Source: Halosimplex salinum (lineage in GTDB: Archaea > Halobacteriota > Halobacteria > Halobacteriales > Haloarculaceae). Taken from it: a DNA stretch of 64,000 nt. Under the pieces are notes generated by a model. It saw only the letters and a program-made list of their open reading frames with translations, had not been told where the DNA came from and did not search any database. The first letter of the stretch is position 1. Every line of letters starts with the position of its first letter. The position numbers and the translations under genes are program-made. This document shows, piece by piece, positions 7,537 to 16,154 of the stretch. The DNA is taken from the NCBI RefSeq assembly GCF_003730195.1, contig NZ_QWGG01000002.1, positions 310,001 through 374,000 on the forward strand, written 5' to 3'.

Positions 7537-9161
7537 CACAGACGGACGGCGATGCGGACGACCACGGCGAAACGGGGCGGACCTGCGGTGGCGATGGGGG
7601 ACGGTTCTCTCGGCGCGCGGTTCTGAAGACGGGCGCGGCGGCCGCGGGCGGGCTGATATTCGGGTCGGGCTTCGCGAGCGCCGACACGGGAACCGACGCG
7701 ATTCCGACGCGACTGCGCGAGAAATTCGACCGCGTTATCGACGTGGTCGAGGCCGGCGCCGACGACACGGGCTCCGAGTCCATCGTCGACGTCCTGGAGG
7801 GACTGCGGGACGACGACCGACTCCAGAACGGGACGTTGCTGTACTTCCCGCCGGGTCGGTATCACGTGGACCGGCAGTTCCGGATGACCGGCTTCGACCT
7901 GTTCGGCATGTACGGGAACGACGCCACGCTCGTGCCGGCCGACTACCACAGTTTCGGGGACAACAAGCACAAGCTGTTCCGGCTGGGCGTCTCCTACAAC
8001 CCCGGGGACCGCCTCTTCGTCGAGAACTTCGCCGTCGACCAGACGGCCGAGGACACGGGCGCCCGCGTCCTCGACGTCGCCGTCGCCGACCGCCTCGAGG
8101 TCCGCGATATCGACGTACAGGGCAAGCACGACTCCGGCGCCTGGGGACCGGGCCGCTTCGTCGTCACCGACCCCGACGGGACGGGCGTCGTCGAGCGGTT
8201 CACCGCGGTCGACGGCGGCGAGTACTCGGCCAACGCCCCGCACGACAAGCTCTGGCGCGGTCCCTCGGGCATCATCTGCAACACCTACAACGAGGGTCGG
8301 ATGACGTTCCGCAACTGCGAACTCGGCGGGTTCCCGGACAACGGCCTCTACGCGGCGGGCACCAACGGGCAGATCCGCGTCTGGCGCGGCACCTACAGGA
8401 ACAGCAACGGCGCGAACGTCCGCGTCGGCGGGCCGAACAGCGAGATCATCGGCGTCGACGTCGTCGTCGACCGGAACTGGGAGGAGACCGAGGCCCAGCG
8501 CGGTATCCGCGTCGAGAAGACGAACGACGTCGACGTGAAAGACTGCTACGTCCGCATCGCCGCGGACACGCCCAACAGCCACGCGATCTCCGTCCAGTGG
8601 GACGTCGAGAAGGCGTTCCTCGGGGGGAACACCGTCGTCGTTGACAGCCCCGTGTTCAACCACGGGATCTGCCTCGCCTCGCGGACGGGCGACGTGACCG
8701 TCTACCAGACGAGCGTCGAGCACAACGGCCCCGGCGGCGCCGCCTTCTACATCGACGGCGAAGGCACCGACGACGAGTCGGCGATGCTCGCGCAGGTCAC
8801 CGTCACCGGGTCGGCCGGCCACAAGTGGAACCGCGCCGGCATCTACAACAAGCGGAACAACGTCGAGTTCCGCGCCGTCGACGTGGACCAGACCGGCTCG
8901 TCCAAGCGCCGCGCGCTGGAGAACTTCGGCGACGACTGCATGGTGTACGCGTGCGACTTCACCGCCCGCCAGCACCCGCTCATCGACACGGCCGCGGACA
9001 CCTGGGTGGAGAACTCGACGTTCCACTCGGCGGACGACCGTCAGGGCATCCGCCTCACCGACTCCACCGAGGGCGTCTACCTCAAGAACAACGAGATCGA
9101 AAACGACGTCAAAGACGAGGGCTGTTCCGGCCTCAAGATGGTCGGCAACTCCTTCTTCTGA
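7533..9161 (+). CDS. Tat-exported right-handed beta-helix protein
   Basis: This 542-residue protein has a twin-arginine signal (SRRAVLKTG, then a hydrophobic stretch to about residue 48, ending GFASA). The mature part has the repeating Asn/Gly/Val pattern of right-handed parallel beta-helices (pectate lyase/PbH1 type), with segments such as RNCELGGFPDNGLYAAGTNG and many Asp residues. Such folds cut, epimerise or bind polysaccharide, and no catalytic set could be assigned. It is a clear paralog of the protein at 22032-23519 (shared HSF-D-KLFRLG and DNGLYA blocks), and each lies beside a Tat lipoprotein with a deacetylase domain. The Met at 7533 is preferred because it leaves the RR motif about 30 residues in. 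Confidence 0.88.
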   Translation: MTQTDGDADDHGETGRTCGGDGGRFSRRAVLKTGAAAAGGLIFGSGFASADTGTDAIPTRLREKFDRVIDVVEAGADDTGSESIVDVLEGLRDDDRLQNGTLLYFPPGRYHVDRQFRMTGFDLFGMYGNDATLVPADYHSFGDNKHKLFRLGVSYNPGDRLFVENFAVDQTAEDTGARVLDVAVADRLEVRDIDVQGKHDSGAWGPGRFVVTDPDGTGVVERFTAVDGGEYSANAPHDKLWRGPSGIICNTYNEGRMTFRNCELGGFPDNGLYAAGTNGQIRVWRGTYRNSNGANVRVGGPNSEIIGVDVVVDRNWEETEAQRGIRVEKTNDVDVKDCYVRIAADTPNSHAISVQWDVEKAFLGGNTVVVDSPVFNHGICLASRTGDVTVYQTSVEHNGPGGAAFYIDGEGTDDESAMLAQVTVTGSAGHKWNRAGIYNKRNNVEFRAVDVDQTGSSKRRALENFGDDCMVYACDFTARQHPLIDTAADTWVENSTFHSADDRQGIRLTDSTEGVYLKNNEIENDVKDEGCSGLKMVGNSFF

Positions 9162-9276
9162 GTCAGCGGCCGGGCCGCGTCACAGCGTCCCCGCCGTCTC
9201 CGTTCGCGCCGGTTCGACGCGCAGTCTCTCACGGATTAGAACTGCCCTAGCGGCGTCGCCGCGGCGCGGCGGCCGT

Positions 9277-9293
9277 GCTACCAACCCCATAAG
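9277..9293 (+). promoter_or_regulatory. 17-bp dyad promoter motif (deacetylase lipoprotein)
   Basis: GCTACCAACCCCATAAG. It ends 31 nt before ATG 9325 of a mini-ORF and 42 nt before the main ATG 9336. Confidence 0.65.
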
Positions 9294-9324
9294 AAGGAAC
9301 ACGCGGGTGCGAACGTGCGGTGTG

Positions 9325-9339
9325 ATGAGTCTCCGATGA
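9325..9339 (+). CDS. Putative 4-codon leader ORF (MSLR)
   Basis: ATG AGT CTC CGA TGA. The stop overlaps the main ATG as ATGA (9336-9339). There is no Shine-Dalgarno, so initiation would be leaderless, which fits the 31-nt distance to the dyad. Confidence 0.45.
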   Translation: MSLR

Positions 9340-10697
9340 ACCGACGCCGATTCCTCCGGGCGAGCGGAGTCGTCGCGGCGGGCGGTCTGGCCGGCTGCGG
9401 CGACGCGACGGACGATACACCGCCCGATTCGAACGGTCCGAACGCCAGCGGTACGGACACCGCCGAACCGGGCGCCACGACCGCGACGACGACCGCCCGG
9501 TCGGGCGGAACGGCCACCGCGACCGACACCGCGACGGCGACGCCGACGCGCGAACAGCTCAGGACGGACCACCGCTCGCGCGAGCGGTACGGCCAGCCCG
9601 GAGCGTCGCTCGCCCCGCTGGACGGCCCCGGTGAGTGGCGGACGGTCGCGGGGGAGGCCAGCGCCTCCGACCGGGGGATCACCGACGCGGGGGGCGTCAA
9701 ACTGGTCGGCCCGGGCGGAGCGAACGCCTCGATCGCGAAGTCGATCTCGCCCACGGATCTGTCGGACAGGGACCTCTCGGTCGCGATCCGGTCGACGACG
9801 CCCCGCGAGATCGCCTTCGTCGTCAGACTGGTCGACGGCTACGGCAACTACGCGGCGCTCTCGCTCCGGAAGCTCTCCTACCAGCCGCCCGACGTGGGCT
9901 GGTTCCGCACCTGCCCGGGCGTCTACGCCACCAGCGACCAGGTCCCCGACCTCGCGAACGTCGAGCGGGTGCAACTCGTCGCGCTCAACGCGAGTCCCGA
10001 CGACGTCGAGGTGTGGGTCGACGACGTGCGGACCCACCCAAAGCCCGACCAGGGGTACGTCGTCCTCAGCTGGGACGACGGGCGGCGCGCCTACGCCGAG
10101 GAGGCGGCGCCGCTCCATCGCGAACGCGACCTGCCCAGCGTCGTGACGATGCCACCGACCGTCGACCACGTCGGACAGGGACCGTTCATGAGTCGCGACC
10201 AGTTCAACGAGGTCAGCGAGGCGGGCGACGAGGTCGTCGCCCACGGGACCACCGGACGGACGTTCAGCACCGTCTCGGCCGAGCAACTCGACGAGATGCT
10301 GGCGCGCAAGAAGCGCTGGCTGCTCGCCAACGACTTCGACGGGAGCGACTTCGTCGTCTACCCCGGCAACAACTTCGACGCCACGTCGCTGGACGTGACC
10401 GACCGCTACTTCAACATGGGCGGGATGAACCAGGCGGGCGACGTGAACACGACGGGCGTCAACGGCTTCGACCCGCTGGTCCTCCCGCGGACCATCGGCC
10501 ACGACCTCGCGGTCGCGAAGACCGTCGTCGACCGCGCCGCCGCCCACCGCAACTGCGGCATCCTCAACTTCCACCACTTCGGCACCGACAACACGATGGA
10601 CCCCGGCGAGTACGAGCGACTCCTCGACCACGTCGTCGAGACCGACGGCGTCGAGGCGATCACCTTCTCCGACCTCTGGTCGATGCGCACCGAGTAG
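9336..10697 (+). CDS. Tat lipoprotein with NodB-like polysaccharide deacetylase domain
   Basis: This 453-residue protein starts MNRRRFLRASGVVAAGGLAGC, a Tat signal plus lipobox with lipidation at C21. A Thr/Ala-rich linker runs to about residue 75. Then comes a jelly-roll-like region and a C-terminal NodB-type domain with VVLSWDDG (motif 1 Asp pair), DEVVAHGTTG in the motif 2 position, FVVYPGNN and ILNFHHFG. The second His of the usual H-x3-H metal site is missing, so de-N- or O-acetylase activity is uncertain. It should sit on the outer face of the membrane. An in-frame GTG at 9315 is possible, but the motif spacing and ATGA coupling favour 9336. Confidence 0.85.
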   Translation: MNRRRFLRASGVVAAGGLAGCGDATDDTPPDSNGPNASGTDTAEPGATTATTTARSGGTATATDTATATPTREQLRTDHRSRERYGQPGASLAPLDGPGEWRTVAGEASASDRGITDAGGVKLVGPGGANASIAKSISPTDLSDRDLSVAIRSTTPREIAFVVRLVDGYGNYAALSLRKLSYQPPDVGWFRTCPGVYATSDQVPDLANVERVQLVALNASPDDVEVWVDDVRTHPKPDQGYVVLSWDDGRRAYAEEAAPLHRERDLPSVVTMPPTVDHVGQGPFMSRDQFNEVSEAGDEVVAHGTTGRTFSTVSAEQLDEMLARKKRWLLANDFDGSDFVVYPGNNFDATSLDVTDRYFNMGGMNQAGDVNTTGVNGFDPLVLPRTIGHDLAVAKTVVDRAAAHRNCGILNFHHFGTDNTMDPGEYERLLDHVVETDGVEAITFSDLWSMRTE

Positions 10698-10711
10698 GCG
10701 GCTCCGAGTCG

Positions 10712-10775
10712 CCGTGCTTCCGCGCCGCCGCGCCGCCGCTTCGCCGTGCTTCCGCGCTGCCGCGCCGCCGCTTCG
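10712..10775. repeat. 32-bp direct repeat, two copies
   Basis: Copies are at 10712-10743 and 10744-10775 with one mismatch (CGCGCCG versus CGCGCTG). It directly follows the stop codon of the deacetylase lipoprotein. Confidence 0.85.
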
Positions 10776-10984
10776 CCGCCTCCGCTCCGCCACTCTGCCA
10801 CTCCGCCGCACCGTCACGCCGCCGCGCCTCCGCCCCACTGCCGGGCCCTCGGCGCTTTACGCGATCCCAAAATCATTCGCCGGCGGCCTCGGGGCCGCTG
10901 CGGCGCGAACGACGGGACGGCGGTCGGATGCCACCGCGACTCGCGAGCGGGGCGGGACCGCGAGCGGGCGGCCGCCGCCCGCCG

Positions 10985-11001
10985 ATTAGCTGGCCCGTAG
11001 A
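10985..11001 (+). promoter_or_regulatory. 17-bp dyad promoter motif (AlkP enzyme)
   Basis: ATTAGCTGGCCCGTAGA, a weak match in the proximal half. It ends 28 nt before ATG 11030. Confidence 0.5.
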
Positions 11002-11029
11002 AAAATGCACCCGTCCCGAAGGGCCGGGT

Positions 11030-11986
11030 ATGTTGCCGTCTCGGTACAACCTGACGAATCTGCGCCGGGTGGTGCGCGACCCCCGGCGGCTCCGGACGGA
11101 AGCGGCAGCGCTCGGCTCGCGGCTCAACCGGGCCGTGGCCGCGCGCCGGCACCCGCCCGGGGACGCCGTGGCCATCATGGACGAGGACTGGGACAACTGC
11201 TTCGTCCTCGACGCCTGCCGCTACGACCTCTTCGCCGAGCGTCACGACCTGCCCGGCGAGTTGCGGAAGGTCACGTCTCCGGGCTCGCAGAGCCTGGAGT
11301 TTCTGGAGCACAACTTCGCCGGCGAGACCCATCACGACACCGTCTACGTCACCGCGAACCCCTTCGCCACGCGGCTCGACGACGGCGTCTTCCACCGCGT
11401 GGTCGACTGCTTCGCCGACGAGTGGGACCCCGACCTGGGGACGGTCCCGCCCGGGGCGGTGGCCGACGCGGCCCGCGCCGCCCGCGAGCGCTACCCCGAG
11501 AAGCGCCTCCTCGTCCACTTCATGCAACCGCACTACCCCTTCATCGGCGAGACGGGGCGCTCGCTCGACAGCGGCGGCGTCACCGGCCACGTCACCGGTC
11601 AGGCCAAGACCGACGAACCGACAGATTCCATCTGGGACCGCCTCGCCGCGGGCGACGCCGCCGTCTCGACGGAGGCCGTCTGGGCGGCCTACGCGGAGAA
11701 CTTCGACCTCGTGGCGGAGTGCGCCGCCGACCTCGCGACGCCCCTCGGCGGCAAGACGGTCCTCACCGCCGACCACGGGAACCTCTTCGGCGAGCGCCAG
11801 TGGCCGGTCCCGTTCCGCCGCTACGGCCACCCCGCCGGCCTGCGGGTCCCGGAACTCGTCGAGGTGCCGTGGCACGAGCTCCCGGCCGACGAGCGCCGGA
11901 CCGTCACCGCCGACCCGCCGGAACAGACCGACGACGTGGCGAGCGACACCGTCCGGGACCGCCTCGACCACCTCGGCTATGCCTGA
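11030..11986 (+). CDS. Alkaline-phosphatase/sulfatase-superfamily enzyme, short form
   Basis: The protein has 318 residues and no signal peptide or membrane segment. FVLDACRYD (58-66) supplies a likely metal-binding Asp, SPGSQSLEF (83-91) a conserved Ser (S88) in the nucleophile position, and VLTADHGN further on a second metal site. The Cys/Ser-x-Pro-x-Arg sulfatase signature is absent. Relatives at 17502-18473 and 31738-32679 share VLDACR and G-x-x-S-x-E-[FW]. A phosphatase or phospho-group transferase acting on glycan precursors seems more likely than a sulfatase. It ends with DRLDHLGYA, the C-terminus common to these haloarchaeal proteins. It is followed after 117 nt by a flippase. Confidence 0.8.
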   Translation: MLPSRYNLTNLRRVVRDPRRLRTEAAALGSRLNRAVAARRHPPGDAVAIMDEDWDNCFVLDACRYDLFAERHDLPGELRKVTSPGSQSLEFLEHNFAGETHHDTVYVTANPFATRLDDGVFHRVVDCFADEWDPDLGTVPPGAVADAARAARERYPEKRLLVHFMQPHYPFIGETGRSLDSGGVTGHVTGQAKTDEPTDSIWDRLAAGDAAVSTEAVWAAYAENFDLVAECAADLATPLGGKTVLTADHGNLFGERQWPVPFRRYGHPAGLRVPELVEVPWHELPADERRTVTADPPEQTDDVASDTVRDRLDHLGYA

Positions 11987-12031
11987 GGCGCGCCCGACGG
12001 CCGACGGTCCCCCGGCGACGAGCGACCGCCG

Positions 12032-12085
12032 GTCGGCTGTCGACCGCGGGCGCGTCCGGTCGACTGCCGACCACGGGCGCGTCCG
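12032..12085. repeat. 27-bp direct repeat, two copies
   Basis: Copies at 12032-12058 and 12059-12085 both end GGGCGCGTCCG and differ at four positions. They lie in the short gap between the AlkP enzyme and the flippase. Confidence 0.8.
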
Positions 12086-12103
12086 GCGCAGAGGTGGCCC
12101 CGC

Positions 12104-13615
12104 GTGAGCGACGGCGGGGACGTACGAGGGTCGTCGATGCTCTCGATCCTGCGCGGGAGCTCCATCTTCACCGTCGGGACGCTCGTCGCGCGCGTGTTCG
12201 GCTTCCTGCTCACGCTCGCGCTCACCCACGCCGTCGGCGCGGTGGCCTACGGGGTGTACGTCTTCGCGAAGAAACTGATCGCCGTCAGCGCCGGTCTCGC
12301 GGACCTGGGCGCCGACAAGGCGGTCCTGCGGTTCATGCCGAAGTTCGAGGACCACCCCGAGCGCCGGGGCGCGGTGCTGACGCTCGGACTGGTCACCTCG
12401 CTGGTCGCCAGCCTCGTCGCCGCCGCGGCCCTGGCGGTCGCCGCTCCGGCCATCAACGCCTACACGCTCGACGAACCGCTGTTCACGGACGCGCTCCGGG
12501 TGTTCGCGGCCGTGCTCCCCTTCTACACGCTCCGGCGGGTCGTCACCGCGACGTTCCGGAGCCTCGAACGGCTGGAGTACACGGTGGGCGTCAACAAGGT
12601 GGCGCTGCCGGCCGCCCAGGTCGTCGCGGTCGGGGCGGCGTTCCTCCTCGACGCGTCGCTCGTCGGCGTCGTCGTCGCGCTCGTCGTCGCCGGCGTCGCC
12701 GTCTTCGCCGGTTCGTTCGCGCTGCTGTTCGCGCGGACGGACCTGCGACCGCGCCTCGCCGGCACCCGCGACGTGGCCGCGGAGTACTACGACTACTCGC
12801 TCCCGCTGACGGTCTCGCGCGCCGGGTCGCTCGTCTACAGCAACGTCGACGTGCTCATGCTCGGCGTGCTCGCCTCCGGCGCCGCGGACGTCGGCATCTA
12901 CAACGTCGCGCTCGCACTCGCCAGTCTCCTCGCGCTCCCGCTGATGGCGACCAACCAGGTGTTCCCGCCCGTCGCCTCCCGCCTCTACGAGGCGGACAAC
13001 TACGAGGACCTCGAATCGATCTACGGCTTCCTCACTCGCTGGATGTTCGGCATCGCCCTGCTCGGCGGCGCGGCGCTGATCGTCTTTCGGGTCCCCGTCC
13101 TCGCACTGTTCGGGTCGGAGTTCACCGCCGGTGCCACGGTGCTCGTCGTCCTCGCCGTCGCGAAGGTCGTCAACGTCGCCGTCGGTCCCAGCGGCTACGT
13201 CCTGATGATGACCGACCACCAGTACCTCAACGTCGTCAACCAGGTGAGCACCGCGCTCCTCAACGTCGTCCTCAACTACGTGCTCATCCTCCGCTACGGG
13301 ATGGTCGGCGCCGCGGTCGCCACCGGTATCTCTATCAGCGTCGTCAACGCCGCCCGCATCGTCCAGGTGTGGTACTTCGAGGGGATGACGCCGTACTCGC
13401 GGCGGTACCTGGAGCCCGTCGGCGCCGTCGGGTACGCCACGGTCGCGATGCTGGCCGTCCGCGCCGCCCTGGACCCGCGCCTCGGCGGGCTCCCTCTGAT
13501 CCTCGTCGGCGGGCTCGTCGGTCTCGGGACGTTCGGGGCCGCGATCTGGGCGTTCGGGATCGACGACGCCGACCGCGAGTTCGTCGACCGGACCCGCTCG
13601 CAGGTGGGCGACTGA
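12104..13615 (+). CDS. Wzx-type flippase (MATE/MOP superfamily, PST family)
   Basis: This 503-residue polytopic protein has about 14 predicted helices. The N-terminal segment ILRGSSIFTVGTLVARVFGFLLTLAL and repeated charged loops are typical of polysaccharide transporters that move lipid-linked sugar units from the inner to the outer membrane face. The start GTG at 12104 follows the repeat region. The gene has no dyad motif of its own and probably shares the transcript of the AlkP gene. A second, diverged flippase lies at 34590-36143, which suggests two separate glycans or a duplicated module. Confidence 0.9.
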   Translation: MSDGGDVRGSSMLSILRGSSIFTVGTLVARVFGFLLTLALTHAVGAVAYGVYVFAKKLIAVSAGLADLGADKAVLRFMPKFEDHPERRGAVLTLGLVTSLVASLVAAAALAVAAPAINAYTLDEPLFTDALRVFAAVLPFYTLRRVVTATFRSLERLEYTVGVNKVALPAAQVVAVGAAFLLDASLVGVVVALVVAGVAVFAGSFALLFARTDLRPRLAGTRDVAAEYYDYSLPLTVSRAGSLVYSNVDVLMLGVLASGAADVGIYNVALALASLLALPLMATNQVFPPVASRLYEADNYEDLESIYGFLTRWMFGIALLGGAALIVFRVPVLALFGSEFTAGATVLVVLAVAKVVNVAVGPSGYVLMMTDHQYLNVVNQVSTALLNVVLNYVLILRYGMVGAAVATGISISVVNAARIVQVWYFEGMTPYSRRYLEPVGAVGYATVAMLAVRAALDPRLGGLPLILVGGLVGLGTFGAAIWAFGIDDADREFVDRTRSQVGD

Positions 13616-13657
13616 CGCCACGAGCGCGCTCGCCGTTCGCGGTCGCATCGGGACCGA

Positions 13658-13681
13658 CCGACGCGGGCGAGCCCGCGTCGG
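13658..13681 (+). terminator. Possible hairpin downstream of the flippase
   Basis: A 10-bp perfect stem (CCGACGCGGG / CCCGCGTCGG) with a 4-nt loop lies 42 nt after the flippase stop. No T-tract follows, so a role in termination is only a guess. Confidence 0.3.
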
Positions 13682-13728
13682 ACTTCCGGTTCCGCTACGG
13701 TTAACCGGTCACCGACCCCGTTTCGGGT

Positions 13729-14676
13729 ATGGAGTACACGAAGCTCGGCTCGACGGGGCTCGACGTCTCGAAACTGTGTTTCGGGACCTGGCGATTCAAC
13801 AAGACCGGGAGCGACGGGACCGTCGAGACCGACCGCGAGCAGGCCCACGAACTGCTCGACACCTTCGCGGCGGCCGGCGGTAACTTCGTCGACACCGCCA
13901 ACAGCTACGGGAACGGCAAATCCGAGCAGTGGATCGGCGAGTGGCTCGCCGACCGCGACCGCGAGGACTACGTCATCGCCTCGAAGGTGTACAACGCGGG
14001 CGTCAGCCGCTTTTCGAGCAACCTCTCGCGCAAGAATATCCGCGCGGAGATCGAGGGGTCGCTCGACCGGCTGGACACCGACTACCTCGACGTTTACTAC
14101 ATCCACCGCTGGGACGACGACACGCCCATCGCGGAGACGCTCCGGACGCTCACCCGCCTGGTCGAGGAGGGGAAGGTCCACTACCTGGCGGCGTCGTCGA
14201 TGGCGGCGTGGAAGCTCATGAAGGGGCTCGCCACGAGCGAACTCGAGGGTCTGGAGCGGTTCGAGGCCACCCAGCCGCGGTTCAACGCGGCCGACCGGCC
14301 GCAGGACTATCTCGACGTCTGCGCCGACCAGGGCGTCGCGGTCTGTCCGTACTCGCCGCTCGACGGCGGCTTCCTGACCGGGAAGTACGAGCAGGGCGAC
14401 GCCGACGACGACTCGCGCGCCGCGTTGCACGACTGGGACATGGAGTTCTCCGACCGGCAGTGGCGCGTGCTCGACGCCGTGACCGACGTCGCCGACGAGG
14501 TCGACGCCACGCCCGCGCAGGTCTCGTTGCGGTGGCTCGTCGACCAGCGCGAGTTCACCTGCGTGCCCATCTTCGGCGCGCGGACGACCGAGCAGATGGA
14601 AGAGAATCTCGGCGCGATGGACGTGTCGCTCTCGGCGGAACAGTACGACCGCATCGCCGACGCGTACCACGACTGA
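13729..14676 (+). CDS. Aldo/keto reductase
   Basis: This 315-residue TIM-barrel NADPH-dependent oxidoreductase starts MEYTKLGSTGLDVSKLCFGT. It has the catalytic tetrad region DTANSYGNGKSE (Asp, Tyr), a Lys in VIASKVYN and a His in YYIHRWD. The cofactor site near the C-terminus has VPIFGARTTEQMEENL. The family is broad. In this setting it could reduce a keto-sugar, but the sequence does not show a substrate. A TTAACC element 24 nt upstream of the ATG is an ordinary promoter candidate. The gene converges with the leftward AlkP gene, with 26 nt between the stop codons. Confidence 0.9.
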   Translation: MEYTKLGSTGLDVSKLCFGTWRFNKTGSDGTVETDREQAHELLDTFAAAGGNFVDTANSYGNGKSEQWIGEWLADRDREDYVIASKVYNAGVSRFSSNLSRKNIRAEIEGSLDRLDTDYLDVYYIHRWDDDTPIAETLRTLTRLVEEGKVHYLAASSMAAWKLMKGLATSELEGLERFEATQPRFNAADRPQDYLDVCADQGVAVCPYSPLDGGFLTGKYEQGDADDDSRAALHDWDMEFSDRQWRVLDAVTDVADEVDATPAQVSLRWLVDQREFTCVPIFGARTTEQMEENLGAMDVSLSAEQYDRIADAYHD

Positions 14677-14702
14677 CCGCCCACCTCGACCGCGGCGCCG
14701 GC

Positions 14703-16154
14703 TCAGAGATAGCCGAGTTCGGCGAGCCGGTCCCGGGTGTCGTCGTCGACGCCGCCGTCCAGGCCGTCACCGCCCGCCGCGCCACCGCTCCGCGCCGCCG
14801 CCTTGGCCTCGCTCGCCGTGCCGTCGAATCGGTCGGCCGCCCAGGCGGGGACGGCGGTGTCGTCGCTCCGTCGCGTCTGCGAACAGGGCCCGCCGTCGAG
14901 GGCGTACCGCTCGCTCGCGCCCCGCGAGTCCCAGACGTACTTCTCGCCGTCGTCGTATGCACACCGGATCAGCCGATCCCAGTGCTCGAACTCGTCCTCG
15001 CGGCCGGGTTCGTCGAGCGGCCCGACGGTCGTCCCGACGCCGACCACCTCGGCGACCGCGCGGTCGGTGAACGGCGACGGCACCTCGTCGCGGGCGAACG
15101 CCGCCAGCATCTCCCCCAGCGCGAGGTGCGAGAGGTACCCGTCGGCGTCGCGCGCGACTCGCTCGAAGCCCTCGGGCGGGTTCACGACGCACAGCGGGAC
15201 GTGGAGCAGGCCCTCGGTCACCGACGACTTGTGGTCGACGAGCCCGTCCTCGTCCGGGTAGCCCAGATTTTCGCCGTGGTCGGCGGTGATCACGACCGTG
15301 GTCTCGCGGTCGGTTCGCGCGCGCAGGTCCGTCACGAGGTCGGCCACGCGACGGTCGAGATAGTCCACGGCGGCCCCGTAGAGGTCGCGGTAGTGGCGCA
15401 GGTCGCGCTCGTGCTCGGGCCCGAGCCCGTCCAGGTTTATCTCCCACTTCGACAGCTCCGCCGAGTGCCACCGGGGCGGGGCGTCGTGGAGGTCGCCGTC
15501 GAACCCGTAGGTCGGGCGGAGCGGGACGTGCGCGTCCATGACGTTGGCGAAGAGGAAGAACGGCTCGTCGGTGCGGTCGACGGCGCGCTTGGCGTCACGC
15601 GCGACGACGCGGGCGCCGTTGTCGAACAGCGCCGGCGTCGGACCCCGCTTGGCCAGGCTGTCGAGCTGGGCGAGAGCGCCGTTCGCGAGGCTCGCCAGTG
15701 GATGCTCGTGCGACAGCGCCGCCTGCAGGAAGCCCGCGTAGAGCGCGGCCCCCGTGCGGTCGTCGGACCGGTAGAACGCCGCCGGGTCGAGCCCCTCGCT
15801 GAATCGCGCGTCGGGGTTCACGTCGGTGAACTCGTCGAAGCAGTCCGCGAAGCCGAACGCGGAACTCGCCTGGACGTTCGCGCTGACGCCGAGCGCGGCG
15901 TGGTCCGGCAGGTCGGCGAGGAACGTGTCCGCCCGGTCGACGCCGGCGAAGTCGACGTTGTGCGTGTGGGCGCCGTGGCGGTGGGGCAACTCGCCGGTGA
16001 GCATGCTGGCGTGGCTCGGCGTGCTCCAGACGCTGGCCGCGCGGCACTCGGCCACGTCGACGTCGGCGAGCGCCTGCAGGCGGGTCGCGTGGCGGTCGAA
16101 GACGTCCTTGCGGACGGTGTCGAGGACGACCAGCGCGACGTTGCGCCGCCCCAT
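14703..16154 (-). CDS. Sulfatase-like AlkP-superfamily enzyme with Ser-type signature
   Basis: The protein has 483 residues. VALVVLDTVRKDVF supplies the first metal Asp. SVWSTPSHASMLTG (41-54) matches the sulfatase signature with Ser44 in the nucleophile place, Pro46, and His48 where Arg is usual. TTVVITADHGENLGY carries the second metal site. It has no signal peptide, so a cytosolic or membrane-facing role is expected. Possible reactions are sulfate or phosphate ester hydrolysis or transfer on glycan intermediates. The ATG at 16154 overlaps the upstream TGA by one base, and GTG 16157 would give a 4-nt overlap. It is the second gene of a leftward operon behind a GT4 gene. Confidence 0.85.
   Translation of the reverse strand: MGRRNVALVVLDTVRKDVFDRHATRLQALADVDVAECRAASVWSTPSHASMLTGELPHRHGAHTHNVDFAGVDRADTFLADLPDHAALGVSANVQASSAFGFADCFDEFTDVNPDARFSEGLDPAAFYRSDDRTGAALYAGFLQAALSHEHPLASLANGALAQLDSLAKRGPTPALFDNGARVVARDAKRAVDRTDEPFFLFANVMDAHVPLRPTYGFDGDLHDAPPRWHSAELSKWEINLDGLGPEHERDLRHYRDLYGAAVDYLDRRVADLVTDLRARTDRETTVVITADHGENLGYPDEDGLVDHKSSVTEGLLHVPLCVVNPPEGFERVARDADGYLSHLALGEMLAAFARDEVPSPFTDRAVAEVVGVGTTVGPLDEPGREDEFEHWDRLIRCAYDDGEKYVWDSRGASERYALDGGPCSQTRRSDDTAVPAWAADRFDGTASEAKAAARSGGAAGGDGLDGGVDDDTRDRLAELGYL

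Larger units (their letters stand above)
10698..11029. other. Intergenic region, GC-rich, with 32-bp repeat and dyad motif
   Basis: The first 140 bases are low-complexity CGCCGC-type sequence including a 32-bp duplicate. No gene is visible. The last 45 bases carry the promoter of the AlkP-superfamily gene. Confidence 0.5.
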